Source: Rhea pennata
Taxonomy: Eukaryota > Chordata > Aves > Rheiformes > Rheidae
Length of the DNA: 64,000 bases
Assembly: GCF_028389875.1 (NCBI RefSeq)
Contig: NC_084674.1
Span: 11,131,501-11,195,500, forward strand
Direction: 5' to 3'
The notes below the pieces were generated by a model. The model was not told the origin of the DNA, made no database searches, and saw nothing but the letters and a program-made list of their open reading frames with translations. The position numbers and the translations under genes were made by a program. Position 1 is the stretch's first letter; each line of letters starts with the position of its first letter. Positions 27,430 to 50,000 of this stretch are shown piece by piece.

Positions 27430-27862
27430 CCCCTTCACTTAATGCCCGTCCGCATCACTGAGGGATCTTTTAAAAGAGTCGCCGGAACGAGCAGGGGTTC
27501 GCGCCGTGCGCTGTGCCGCCGAGCGCTGCGCCGGGAGCTCATCCCTGCGGAGCGATGGCCCCGGGGCCGGCGGGGAGGCTCCGCCAGGCCCGCGCGGGCC
27601 CTCTGTCCCGCCGAGCGCTGCCGGCCCGCAGCCGCCCTGTGCCGGGAGGCGGCAGGACACCCGGGCCGGGCCGGGCCGGGCCGGGCGGTGGCGGCGGCGG
27701 CAGCGGCGGGCGGGTCCCGCCGCCGGGAGGAGCCGCCGCGCCGCCATCTTGTGCGCGGCGCCGCCTGCGCGGGGGCGGCCGAGGGCGGCGAGGGGCCGAT
27801 GGAGCCGCTCGGTGCCCGCTCGGTGCCCGCTCGTCCCTCCGCCCCGGTGAATTCGCGGGGGT
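27430..27862. promoter_or_regulatory. GC-rich CpG island with YY1 motif next to the kinase stop codon
   Basis: The stretch is very CpG-rich. It contains GCCGCCATCTTG at 27,740-27,751, which on the minus strand reads CAAGATGGCGGC, the classic YY1 element found just downstream of start sites, and a CCGGG repeat at 27,661-27,685. It starts at the stop codon of the kinase, and the GC-rich composition extends into the last exon. It may be a promoter for an unidentified transcript or the kinase 3' UTR. Long overlapping frames on both strands look like compositional artefacts. Confidence 0.45.
27661..27685. repeat. CCGGG pentamer microsatellite, 5 copies
   Basis: There are five perfect head-to-tail copies of CCGGG inside the CpG island, followed by GGC-rich triplets. 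The runs of three Gs make a quadruplex possible. Confidence 0.9.
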
Positions 27863-38253
<10,391 letters not shown>

Positions 38254-38264
38254 TGCAGCAGATT

Positions 38265-40855
38265 CTGACGTGAGGGGACTGCAGCAGTGGAGAACCAGGT
38301 CTTGGAGTGCAGGTGGTGCATTTCACTCCTTTAAACAGAGGTAGGTAGCTGCAGAGCAGCCATTAACTTCTACTACATGGCATGCACATTGATATGCATC
38401 GCTCCTGTTCGCACTTCTGCCTCCCTCCCGCCCTGTTCCTTTCCATCTGCTTCACCAGAACCTGGAACAGGGCTGTTACAAACATTTTTGGCACTTTGGA
38501 GAGGTTAGAGATTATTTTAAGAGTTCAGAAAAGGAAAGCTGGCAGGCTGGGGTTGAGCAGGGCTCCTGGCTGCGTGCAGCTGGGCCGGAGCCCAGCAGGA
38601 GTCTCAGGTTTCCTAGTGCCTCGTGTGGATTTTCAGTGGCTTAGCGGGGCCTGCGGGATCCCCTCCCGCAGCTGCAGCGCTGGCGGGCCCTGGCCTCCCG
38701 TGAAGAAAGCGCTCTGCTCCCCATCTCCTAGCCAGCTAGGGAAGGAGTAAGCCCCGGGCTTTCACTGGCAGGAGGAGCCTCATGTTTAGTATTAAACAGA
38801 ATCTATGTTTTGAAACCCCAGCACTGCACATCGCTCTGCAGCCTAGTCCTGGGGCCAGAGCAGGTATTTATCACCAAGCATCCCGTGACCCCCCTAGGAA
38901 AAAGGCTGTAACTGAGGGGGAGAGACTTTTATCCAATGTTTGTTACTATGGCAGCAAAAAGGTACAAACAGAGTCAGTTTAGACAGACTGATGCAACTGC
39001 TATCCTCCCCCCGCCAGCACCCATGTAGAATTGGCCAAAGGATGGGTCACCTGAAACAACGCCCCTGAACCCCAGGTTACTAATGGAAATACAGATGTAA
39101 GCTGCTATAGCTTGGGTACTCCCAACCTAGCGTTTCTTAATATGGAAATGTCACTTGCTTTATGGCCAAACTTCAGATTAACATACATTTCCAGAGCTTG
39201 TGACATGTGATAACTGAGTAGACCATTAATGTGAGTGGAAATACTGACCTTTAAATCTGTCAGAATCAGTGCACTAAAGCGAATGGCTTATCTGCACTGG
39301 GGCATTTCCCCTCTCTTGCAGTGGGAACGACTCAATGGGGAGCTGTTTTAGGACAGTAATGCCTGCCAGAGCACGCTCTCTCCTATGAGACAGAAGTACA
39401 GCTTCCTCAAAACACTAGGATTTCTTTGCATATCCTGATACTGTTTTCTCAGTACAGCAATCAGAGATGCAGTCCGACTTTGGGACCCAAGTGAGCTCTC
39501 AAAACATTTCTGCTTAAGGGACAGATTGTGGTTGAGTCTTCATTTCTGCCACAGAAGGCCCAGGACTTTCGGAGCTGGCATTGCTCCGTTTACCCCAGGT
39601 TGTACAGCAGTGTGGAAGGAGCTCAAAATGCTTCTCCCGCCTTGTATTTTTTTAGTCCTCTAACCACGGCACTTACAAGTGTTCAGAATTTGTATCGTTT
39701 AGGCATAAACTTCCAGGGTGCTGCCTCTCTGCCAAAGCCAGTCTCTTTGGCAAGCACTTGTGAGAGTCCCGTCTGTGAAACTTGGGTGGAATCAGTAGAA
39801 TTCCCCTTGTCCATGAACACAAACTTTACATATTAACACCCTTGCGAGCCACTGCACTGCCAGAATATGCCAAGACCTGTTCATTCACAGCTTCAAAGGT
39901 TTCGGCACCTCATTAGGGAGAACTGTGAGGGCTGGTCTGAGATCTGGGCAACAGCGTTAGAGATTTAATTCCTTATATTGCTCACCATTCACCTACTAAG
40001 GCAAAGGTTAAGAAACAATCTGGATGGCAATTCAACAGCATCTTCCCTAGGCAAATGTTTTTGGAAATAGGAGTCTTTGGCAGGAAAGCAGTACCATCAT
40101 GATGTAGTGTTTAGGACCCAAAGCCAGGCTCGTTTAGCATAAAACACTTTCTAACACTAAAGCTTTTGAACAGCTCGCTGGGACCCTAGCATTCGCGCCT
40201 CGCAGCTGAGAGCAGATCAGGCCCTGGATGTGCAATACTCTATGAAGGTAAGAGCCCACCGTATTTACGTGGATACACCAGTAAAGGATAAGCAAGGGGT
40301 GTTGCTGTGCAACTTGCTATAGAAGAGTGAAACATATTTTTCTGAGCTTTGTGATGAAGGACAATTAATAATGTTTTTAAAGTCTTCAACACTTAATGTC
40401 TTTTTTTTTATTATTTATTTTATTTTTTTCTGTCATTAAAAGCTCATCATGCAGAACTTGCTGGTTTGTTGCAGGCCTAGACCAGGTCTGAAAACCTCAG
40501 TCAGCCTGGAAACATACTGGGTGCTGCCTGATCCACAAGAGCTACAGGTAGGGAGTGGTGCTTCACCTCCGGTGGTGTTGCCTGAAGGACATGATCTGCT
40601 CCACCTGACGTGCCCGGAGGGGTGTGGGGCACCTCTGCCACTACCAGTCCTGCCTTGCACTGCCTGGACCTTCCCTTTCGGCTAAGCCACCTGGGCCCGT
40701 GGAGTCGCAGCGCTTACCAGAGCTACACGTGCCTTGATCGTGTGTGAACAGAGACTTGGCAAGCCACGGCCTGGGAAGCACTTGCTGACTGCAGCATCCC
40801 TGCAAGCCGCAACGCGCACCGCGAGCCCAGCCCCGGCGGCCCTTTGCAGACTTAC
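38265..40855 (-). other. Inferred first intron of the SRPK-like gene
   Basis: I see no coding exon here that joins in phase to either side. Open frames such as 38,382-38,750 plus and 40,436-40,660 minus show no family resemblance. A short additional 5' exon cannot be excluded. Confidence 0.4.
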
Positions 40856-41205
40856 CGTGCAGCCGCTCGCGGCGGCGGGGCGCGCAGCGCCGCTTGTGAG
40901 CTGGCTCGTGCTGGAGCTCCAAGAAGTGAGGTCCCAGCTGGTCCTGCTCTCCTTTCGGTCTGCGCTGTCCGGGAGGGGTGTCCTTGAGTAGACCAAAGGC
41001 TCCTGCATCGCTGGATAGACACGCTGAGGATCGGGACAGGGTATCGGATCACAGCAGTGCTTCCTGGAACAACCCTGGCATCGGGATAGCTGGGAGACCC
41101 AGGACAGCTGCAGTGGATTCATTTTACTGCCGGCCTCTCTCTGCACCTGTCTGAGCAGTTCCCTGCTCCCCTCCACTCCCCTCGGCACAGGTCTGTCAGG
41201 CTGCT
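40856..41205 (-). other. Possible 5' exon of the SRPK-like gene, with upstream ORF
   Basis: A TATA-like element at 41,231-41,240 would start transcription near 41,205. Going down the minus strand there is an ATG at 41,122-41,120 (A at -3), an open frame of exactly 89 codons, and a strong donor CACG|gtaagt at 40,856. Spliced to the acceptor at 38,265, this frame runs only four more codons and stops in CAATGATGG, where its TGA overlaps the first kinase ATG. It would therefore act as an upstream ORF and not as the N-terminus. The exon itself is inferred from signals only, with no homology. Confidence 0.4.
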
Positions 41206-41230
41206 GCGAGCTCCGCAGTCTCCACAGCCA

Positions 41231-41240
41231 CTATTTATAG
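41231..41240 (-). promoter_or_regulatory. MEF2 site / TATA box of the SRPK-like gene
   Basis: CTATAAATAG on the minus strand (CTATTTATAG on plus) matches the MEF2 consensus YTAWWWWTAR exactly and can also serve as a TATA box. It stands just upstream of the inferred first exon, at the edge of a CpG island. Mammalian SRPK3 is known as a muscle kinase whose gene is a MEF2 target, which makes the match meaningful. Confidence 0.6.
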
Positions 41241-41249
41241 AGGGAAATT

Positions 41250-42560
41250 TAGAGCTCTGCTAGGATGGAAACAGCGAAATCCTTCCCTGCCACGCCACAG
41301 TCCTTGGAAGGAGAAACCGTGGGGCTGCCTGGCAGCTCCCGCTGTGCCCGCAGCCTGTCCACAGGGCTCCCGGGCCGGGCTCGCTGCTGGGGCACCGTCC
41401 CTGGCCCAGCGGTCCCCGATGTGCGCCTGGCAGAGGGGACGGGCTCCCCGTGGGCACCCGTGTGCCATGCTCCTTGTCCCACGGCATTTCTGCCTCCCCC
41501 AGCAGTGCCAGCGTGCTGCCAAACACAGCGCGGCGCGGGTGGTGCTGGCTGCTGCTAACCCCCCACCGCGCCTCGAAGCCGCTGTCCCTGCCTGCTGGGG
41601 GGGGAGAGGACGCGCCGGGGCCTGCAGGACGGGGCCAGCTCCCTGCAGAGTGGTGGCATCTGGTTCCCACTCAGCCCCATCTGGGCTGGCAAGGCAGAGC
41701 TCACTTTTCCACCCACGCGACAGCGACAGCGGCCAGCGCTTTGGCTAGGCCACCTAAGAGCTGCAACGTGGAAAGGGCGGTTTGCGGCGTCAGCCGGGGC
41801 CCGCGGCAGCGGGAAGCAGCCCGCCCACGCGGAGCAGCCGGAGCGCGGGGCGTCCTCCCTGCGCCACGCTCGCCCAGCAGCTCTGCCCCCGCCGAGCCGG
41901 GACCGGGCGTCCCGGCACCCGCGCGACGCTGAGGATGCGGTAAGAGCACTTCGCACGTCTGCCCCGCAGCAGAGCTCGGCCTGCCCGGGACCTTCCCCCC
42001 CCGCTGGGGCCCTCGGACTGCGCCTCCCGCGTTCCCGTCGCCCGGGCGAAGGGCGGGCGCTGCCTGCGAGCAGCGCTGCTGCAGCCGCCCGCTGCCAACG
42101 CAAAACGGGCGCCTTGCGGAGCGCCTCTGCCCTTTCCCGCGCCCCGTCCTCTCGCCTGCCTGCCCCGGTGCTGAAAACACCGAGCGAGGGGGGCAAAGGC
42201 GCCCCGTCGGGAAGGAGCGTTCGGGCTGGCGGGAGGGCTGCCACGCACCCCGCGGGGGCCGCAGAGCACGGAGCGGGGCCGGAGGCGCTGCCGCCCCGTG
42301 CCGAAGCAGACAGCACGCGAAACTCCGCTGGCAAAGGTCCGAGGGAGCTCGGCCAGGGAGCGCAGCCGGGACCGGCCCTGAATGGCGGAGAGGTGCCACG
42401 AAGCTCCTTGCCGTAAAACTTCTGGCCGCCCAGAGGAGCCGCCCACCAGGAGGTGGCACGGAGTCGCCCCAAAGCGAAGGCAGCTGCTTTCCCCCAGAGG
42501 AGAGGGACAAGCCCGCGCTCCGGGCGCGAGTCTCCCGGTCCCGATGCCCAAAAGGAATGA
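41250..42560. promoter_or_regulatory. CpG island upstream of the SRPK-like gene
   Basis: The stretch is rich in C, G and CpG, with many long but mutually overlapping open frames on both strands, none resembling a known protein. It lies between the PLXNB1 poly(A) signals and the inferred kinase start, so it most likely belongs to the kinase promoter. A divergent transcript to the right would overlap the PLXNB1 3' UTR. Confidence 0.6.
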
Positions 42561-42642
42561 GTTTACGCAGAAAAGGTGAACGCAGTCTCAACAACTGCAT
42601 CGTCTGGCAACACAAGCGTGACACTCAGGTTGTATATTAAAA

Positions 42643-42676
42643 TTTATTGAATTATTGGGTAAGAATTCTCTTTATT
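42643..42676 (-). terminator. Tandem poly(A) signals, probable PLXNB1 transcript end
   Basis: Two AATAAA hexamers read on the minus strand (42,676-42,671 and 42,648-42,643) lie 28 bases apart in an AT-rich patch, just before the CpG island of the next gene. A TG-rich element follows on the minus strand. Confidence 0.5.
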
Positions 42677-45600
42677 AAAATCATTTGGACTCTAAACTGA
42701 TTATTTACAGACAAAACCTCTTTTATCACCAATAGATTCCTACATCTCAGAACAGTATCTACAAACAGTTATTACACTATGTAACAAAATTCAGATTTTT
42801 CAAGCTTTTTATATTAATTATTAATTCCAATTTGAGAAAGACAGTACCTCAGGTGCTCAGAGCAGAACTCAAGATCTGGCAGGGCATAAATGCAGGTCAG
42901 ACACAACCAAACCGTAACAGAGGGAGAGACACCAAGTTACGAGACTGGGGGAGGATACAGTCCCTGGGACAGAGGACTAGGAGACAGAAGAATAGAGCAA
43001 AACGCACCGGGTGTTCTGGAAACCAAAAGAAACATCCCAAAAAGAAAGGCACCCCCCCCCCAAAAAAAAGCAGCATTTCACTGCAACTGGGGCAAACTTT
43101 GAGAAAGAAATGGCATTCCACCGAGGCAGCAGGATCCAAGAATCCCCCTCATTTTTGTTAAAAGTAGTAGGAAAAAAAAAAGCAGCTGTCATGTTTACAA
43201 ATATTAATAATAATAATAAAAAAAAAACAGTAAAGAAAAACTTCCAGCTGCAGCTTAAGTTTGCCCCCAGGCAGGTAAAAGCAAGTGCTCCCACACTGCA
43301 CCTTGTGGGTGCCACCTGCTCTTGGTCGCGCCAACAGGAGACAGACACCGAAATACACTAATGGATCTGTCTCTTAACACTGGTAACTTCAGCTCTCGGC
43401 GTTTCACCCAGACCCCGGCGGATGCAGCTTTCTTCCTCTGACTGCAGTACAAAATCTAGATAGTTTCTGTCATTCAGGAGTATCTTTCAGAGTATTTAGA
43501 GAGTGACATCCTGCTGCAGCGCTCACCGTCCTGCAGAAAGATGACGGCGGCTGCGGCAGGGCACTGTCAGCCGGTGCCCCCCAGAACTTGCTACCTGCGA
43601 GAAAAATAAACTCCAGAGAGGACTGTTCTTCAATCAGAAGCAGCAGCCACCTCCGGAGCGTCTGACCAACTGGTCACGGAATCAGGCAGAGACTGGAAGA
43701 AAACTGGAAGGATTACGAGAAATAAATATATTAGTCTTCCCTACCCTAGGGAACTTAATAATAAACACTGTTTTGTGCAAATTTAAATGCAACCTAACCC
43801 TGTTGTAGTAGTGGATTCTGCCACACGAGAGGGGCGTGGACGGAGAGAAAGGGGCCGTGCCTGAACATCCAAGTTGATCCTGCCAAGGGGACCTAAGTGC
43901 GTCTGCAGCGGAGGAGGATGCTGGTATCTACAACACCAAGGGCAGACGGACCGGAAGAGATGGGCACTACCAGCTTTCCACCCTCGCTGCACCTGAGCTG
44001 GGCCCCGCATCCTGCTCAGCTCTACAAGGACAAACTAGAGATGTTAAATAATAGAGCTAAATTTAAGTGATTTAAGTTCTGATTATTGCTCTAGTAGAAG
44101 TGGACGTTCACAGATAAGACTCAGAACAGAAATTGTTTCCAACATCCACGAGGGCTGCTGAGAAGTAAAGGGGATGTGGAGCTCCCCTACGCTAAGGCGC
44201 ACTCGGCGTGCGTGGGCAGAGGCTGGGCTGTCGGCACAGCCCCACCTGACCAGAGCAGGCAACGCCGAAGAACACCCTGCAGGACTGAGCGAGCTGCCAA
44301 AGGGGAGCAGGAGACACCCCGGTTCTTGGTGCCGTGATTCTAGGAACGCCCCCGAGTCTTCCTCCCTTTGCTGAGGTGAGGTGGCCCGGAATTAGGCCCC
44401 ATGCAACACCATGCTAGGAGAGCACAGAGACGGTTTTGCAAAACGAGGAAGGCCTAAACATTCTGCAGAGCCACATACGCAGCCGATACCGACGGCTCCT
44501 GGCAGAAACTCGGTCGGCTGAAGAGGTCACAAACAAAGCCTTGCTGCCGAGCTGGCAGCCTGCTCGTCAACACAGAGGTGGGACAACACTATGTTGCCAC
44601 TGACCCTTTCTTCATTCCTTCATTTACCTACACCTGCCTCAAACCAAGGGATTACCTTCTTTGGTTTCCTAAGGAAACAGGCTTTAGGAAATTGCCTTCT
44701 ATTTGCTTTCTCTCATCTGCCAGTCCTTTCCTCCACCTATCTTTTGGGCTTGCTGACTAACTCATCAGATTTTGGTTGAGACTGAGCTCTATTTCAGAGA
44801 TGTTACGTTCCCACCTGTTTCCTGATAAGGGGTGATCAGCCAGGAGAGACCCCCAAATCAGTGCCCACCAGGGAGAAGTGAGGCAGGTGAACTCTGGCCT
44901 CCCCTTTTCGCATGACCGAGGCCAGCCAGCTCGCACACAGCTCTGCGCAAGATGTGCTCAGTTGCTCCATGCAGCAGCACACGAGCAGTAGGCAGGCTGG
45001 GGACAGCGGTTGTACTCTGGGCACACAGGACATGCAGGAATACCTGGGAATACTGCTGAGGGGGGCGCATAGGAGAGCCGGTTTTGTGGCATGGGGGTTT
45101 ATAGGAACAGAGGCCAACACTACCTCATCATATTGCTCAGAGAACAATTTCACAACAGCACAACACCACGTGGCTGACGTGACAGGTCTGGGAGTGCTGC
45201 TGTCCGTAATGCAAACACGGCAGCAGGGACATGATCCTGCCCTTTTAGCTCTGGTCCCTCTGGGCCTGTACAGTTGCCAGCTAAGGCGACTTAGCGATGG
45301 AAAATCAGGCCTGCCTACTTCCCCCTGTGCACAATCTGTCCCAGGCAAGCAAGATGTCAGCCCGGACTCAGCAGGGAGATGAGAGCAGGGCGCTCTTTAA
45401 AATAGAAAGTCACTCCCAAAAGGGCAGAGGACCCACCCTGAGCACTCTCCATGAGGGAATAGAGAAGAGCTGCTCAGGGACAGCCTGGCAACTAACTGCG
45501 CAAACGCTGGCTCCAGCTTCTCCTTTCGCCTTCAAATCATTCCCATTTGCAGGACACTTGATGCTCTTCAGGAGCAATGCAGTTGTGCTTCATGGCTTCT

Positions 45601-46937
45601 TTGAGTTCACAGCTCACCAACCAGCCCTTCTACGTGCCACAGTTTGGGAAATGAACCTGTGAATAAGGTGTACGGTAAGCCTAAGAGAGGAACACACAGC
45701 TAAGCCTAGAACGAAGCTGTGGGGAGAGCGAGCTGCTGTTGTGACAGTGGAGACATCTGAGAGTTATCCCTACAGACAAAGCAGTGGAGAAAACTCTGCT
45801 CCAGTGCTGACAGACGTTTGTCAGTAGAAGTGCACAGAGATGCTTCTCCAAGAAAAGCTTTGTCTCAAAGCCACAAAGTTAAACATTCTCCTTTAGCATT
45901 TAAATACGTTATCTTTCTGAGAGTATTTACAAGTCCAGTTTAGAGCAGCAGAACAGCTAGACACCAAAGGAAGGGGAAATGGCACAAGGCGTTTGTTGTG
46001 CTTTCCAAAGAGCAGGGCAACTTCTGACCACAGGGAACCAGGGAGACTGAACCAGAGCTGGGTCAGTGGAGACCAAGGTAGGCCAGGCTGCCTACTCCTC
46101 ACATGCTAAAATTGTCCTGAGCGAGAGGGCGAGTGTGCAGTGTCCATTTATAGTAGGTATCTGGGCAAGCATGTATGCTGGTGAATGTGTTACATCCAAG
46201 CTGGGTTTCCACACAAGCTATCAGAGACCAGAATATTTGGGAGCAAGAGACCTTCACTATCAGTCTCTCCCCTTTCTGCATCCAGTATGCAGAACCAGTG
46301 GGAACATTGCTGCAAGGATGTTTCTCAGGTGGCATACTGTAGGAGCACTCACTGGTGTGTACAGCCTGAGGTCCATGCAGAGGTTAGCATGGCCATCAGC
46401 CTGGGAAAGTCTCCTGCGTCCCTCCTGGTCCAGATAGAGACCTCAGGGAGCCAGCAGAGCTACTGGCTCCACACCGGCCTGCCTGCCAGGGGCGACACAG
46501 CTGGTCACAGCTGCAGTGCTAAAATGAGCAGCTGCAGCAGGGGAGTCTCCAGCACAGGCAGGCGTTTCCACATGAGGCCAAGGCCTCTGCAGACATGGTG
46601 CTTGGCATCATCACCTGGCTCTTCAAAAATGTGGCTTGGAAACTTGGCACATTCACATAACATCTGCAGGCAGGAGATGTCTGGTCCCCCTGACATTCTG
46701 GATCATAGGAAATCCTAAGTTTTTTTTGTTTTGTTTTGCTTTTAAAAAGAGAAAACTGTAAAAAAATATTCTCTGAGATGCAAGGACGCTTGTACTTTGT
46801 ACCGCCTTGGCCATCCCTGTTCACGTCACCCGCCGGTTCCTTGGAGAGTCTGGTTCCGATGGCAGCAGGACACCCTGCGTATAGCTAGGAAGAGCACTGT
46901 CCCTGTTCAGCCCGGTGAGAGCATCAGTCTGTCTGTG
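42643..46937 (-). other. PLXNB1: Probable 3' UTR of PLXNB1
   Basis: No coding exon is recognisable below the PLXNB1 stop until the kinase promoter region. The first strong AATAAA signals on the minus strand outside coding sequence are at 42,676-42,671 and 42,648-42,643. They are followed on the minus strand by a TG-rich stretch (CTTGTGTTG) expected of a downstream element. This implies a UTR of about 4.3 kb. The several open frames inside (for example 44,836-45,348 minus, 46,185-46,718 plus) resemble no family I know. A shorter transcript or a spliced UTR is possible. Confidence 0.5.
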
Positions 46938-47042
46938 TCACAAATCTGTGACTTTATTCTCCACAGCTGCTGCAATCTGTTGCAGTCTATATCCGAGCTG
47001 CATCTTTTGTGCCGTTGGGTCTTCCTCCAAGGCAGTAATGAT
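46938..47042 (-). CDS. PLXNB1: PLXNB1 last coding exon with PDZ-binding C-terminus
   Basis: The exon has 105 nt, acceptor cgttgcag, and ends in TGA at 46,940-46,938. It encodes [20 protein letters not shown] and ends ENKVTDL. The last four residues VTDL are the known class I PDZ ligand of B plexins, which binds PDZ-RhoGEF/LARG. The codons for ENK contain an internal AATAAA hexamer. Confidence 0.95.
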   Translation of the reverse strand: MITALEEDPTAQKMQLGYRLQQIAAAVENKVTDL

Positions 47043-50000
47043 CTGCAACGAGACAGAGCTCACTGGCAGCCTTCCTCCAGCGCGTAACACTCAAACAACT
47101 CAACTCCACGCGCAGCTACAGCACACAGAGGAGCACAGTGTAGAGCGCCCCAAGCTGGAATCCAGCATGCTCTAGACTAGAGTGGGCATGCAGTAATTCA
47201 ACTCAAATGTATAATTTACCCATAAAATAAGTATTCCAGGTTAGTTCTAATAAAATATGAACTCAATAGTGGAAAAGGAATGCTAAACTCATTCCAAGAT
47301 TGATGAGAATAAAACAAACTTATGATAAATAAAGCAAAACACAGTGTTTTAGTAGTCCAACTGCTTTAAATTATCATCATTACCTTTTAATTGGATGGGA
47401 AGCAGAATAAGCTTGCCAATCTAAACTTATCAGTTCACCAACACATGACAAGAAAGAAAATAGCATGTTTGTACTGGAGACACACTCACCTGGTCATAGT
47501 ACTTATTGATGTATTTGTACAATTCATGTAGAGCCACCAGGGAATTGAGGTCACTTGAGTAATTCTAAATAAAGAGAGCCAGTTAGCCAAGATCTTCAGT
47601 TAGCTATTCTCCCAAACTGCGTGTCCCCACAACTCGTAAGAGAATGTGCCAGAATCACTAAACCCAGCACAAAGTAACAGGAAAGGGAACTCACTAGCGG
47701 TTCCTAGAGAAGGAAAAGTCACATGTAATCCTTGCCCTGACACTTTTCTCTTCAGTGCTAGCTGAGTGGATTCAGCTAGAACATCCGATTTTTGTACTGT
47801 TAACTTTCTCATATACGTACAGGTAATAGGCCAGGGTGATTTCTGAAATAAATATTTCTATTTACCCGTGACAGCTCAGCCAGGGCAGAGTTCATCTCCT
47901 GGTCACTGGCAGAGATGGTTTGACGAATGTCCGCATAATACCTACACAGTAGCAAACAGTCAGTTACTACGTTGTTTCTCCTGGTCTCCTCCTTGTTACT
48001 CAAACCATGACTCCACACGCATTCACTGCTCACCTTTCCACCATCTGCTTGTAGCGAGGAATGTCCCGGGCATAAAGCAGCTTATTGATTGGAGAGTCCT
48101 CAAATATCCAAAACAGAATTGGTTACAAGAAAAACCCTTCACCATGCTGTGGGTTAGACTTAGCCCACTATTCTGCATCATTCATTGGGGGTAGGGAATT
48201 TTTGTCCTCTGCACAGAAGGACACTTCAACTGCTAGATTCCCTTTTAGTAACACAGTCTGAGGAATCACAAGACATGTATGTGAAGGGACCTCTGGGATC
48301 TCTAGTCTGACCTCCCACTTGAATCTGGTCTGTCAGAGTGAAATCATGTTTTCTGTGGCTTTGTCTAGCTGAATCTTGAGACCCTCCAGTGACAGCAGAG
48401 CCTCCCTATGAATGTGCAGGGATGCTCCACCCTCAGCAAGGAGAAGGTGGGTGTAGAAAGTTTTTCCTGATAGCCAACCTGAACCTCTTTAGATGCAATC
48501 TGTGACTTGTTTATGCAGTTTACCACAACCAGCAAGAGCCTGGCTGTCTCTCAAGTAGCTACAGGCTGCAATTAAAACACCTCAACTTCTTCAGCAGGCT
48601 AAACAAAACCAGCTCCTTCCTCCTCTCTTCACAAGAGTCCCCATGAATCACTCAAGGGGCACGTGGGAGCAGGGAAGGGACCTCAGCCTACTGTCCCACT
48701 GAAATTAAGATGACACTACTGTCTGCCTGGAGCAGCACTGCTCAGACGGTGCTATCCATGCTCTCTTTTACCTCCATACTTACCCGTCCCAACTTATGGT
48801 CAGCAATTGTACAGGAGTCCATGAAGGTCTGTGCAATGACCAGGAGCACAGCATCTACATTATCTGATGTCTGCACATCAAAGACAAACTGGGGGTTCTT
48901 AATGATGTTGATCCAAAACCGCAGGGGCAGGCTGTGGGGAAGACAAACATGACAAGATACCAGCAGAGAGGAAGTTATGGTGCTGCTCATGCTACTGTTT
49001 TTCACCTCCCACCTTTGCCATCTCAATAAAAACAGCTTTTCACATTGTGCTTTGCTGCCTTGCACCCCCCCATTCTGCTCCTCATCAGTGCTGACAAAAG
49101 TGGACGTCACTTCACATCTGTGCAATCTAAACAGACTAGCAGTACTTTCTCCAGGGCCCAGAGAAACACCGTACCTGTTTGTCTTCCAGATATGGATCGT
49201 TTCAGGGTCTGCAATACCATAATGTATTGCCTGCTCATCCAGCAAGTCAAAGAAATATTTGACAGCCAGAGGGACAGGGCGGTTGGTACTGAGGATCACC
49301 TGGAACAAGTCATCCACAAACTTCTGCAGGGTCCCCTGTGGAGAACCAAACAGGAGAGTCAGCATAAGCTGAGGAAAGGAGACTCCAGGCCTCAAACATG
49401 TAAGAGGTTACCGTGCTCTGCTCAGCAACCTCCACTCTCTATCCAAAGCTACCTCATATCCACTGCAGGGAGCAGTGAAGAAGAAACAAGGCCCCAGAGC
49501 TTTCTGTAGCAGAGTCCAAGGAGAAGTACATGATCAGGGGACACACGGAGAGGAGCCATTGCAGGCTACAAGAGCAGTTAACAGGACTTGCTACAGAGGA
49601 GAGAGCCCACAACATGAAGGAAAGGCACTGAATGACTAGCAGAGAAGGGACTGCTGACCACCAACACCTGTGTTCAGTCAGACGTATGAACAAGAAGAGT
49701 TTTGCTCAGCACCAGGAGGATGTTCAATAACTGGGAGCAGAACACAGGCACCACCTGACAAAGTCACTGGGCTGTTCCTCGAGGAATTGTGCTACTGCAA
49801 GCAGGACACCACTGAGGAACCTGGATGCTGAAGCAGACTTTTCCTCAAGGATAGAGCACCAAAGGACAAATTCTGGGGTCAATTTTGTTTTTAAACCTTT
49901 ACACTGAAATAAAACAAAAAAGGGAATGAAAGAGGACATTATGCCTGATTTATGACTGCAGTTGAATCTGTACATGGCAGGTAGGTACTATTAGTATTAT

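Noticed and set aside
41555-42624. 300-codon open frames on the minus strand upstream of the kinase
   Set aside because: Three frames are open at once in a CpG island and none resembles a protein family or has matching splice borders.
46185-46718. 177-codon plus-strand frame opposite the PLXNB1 3' UTR
   Set aside because: It has no recognisable domain, no splice or poly(A) context, and composition like its surroundings.
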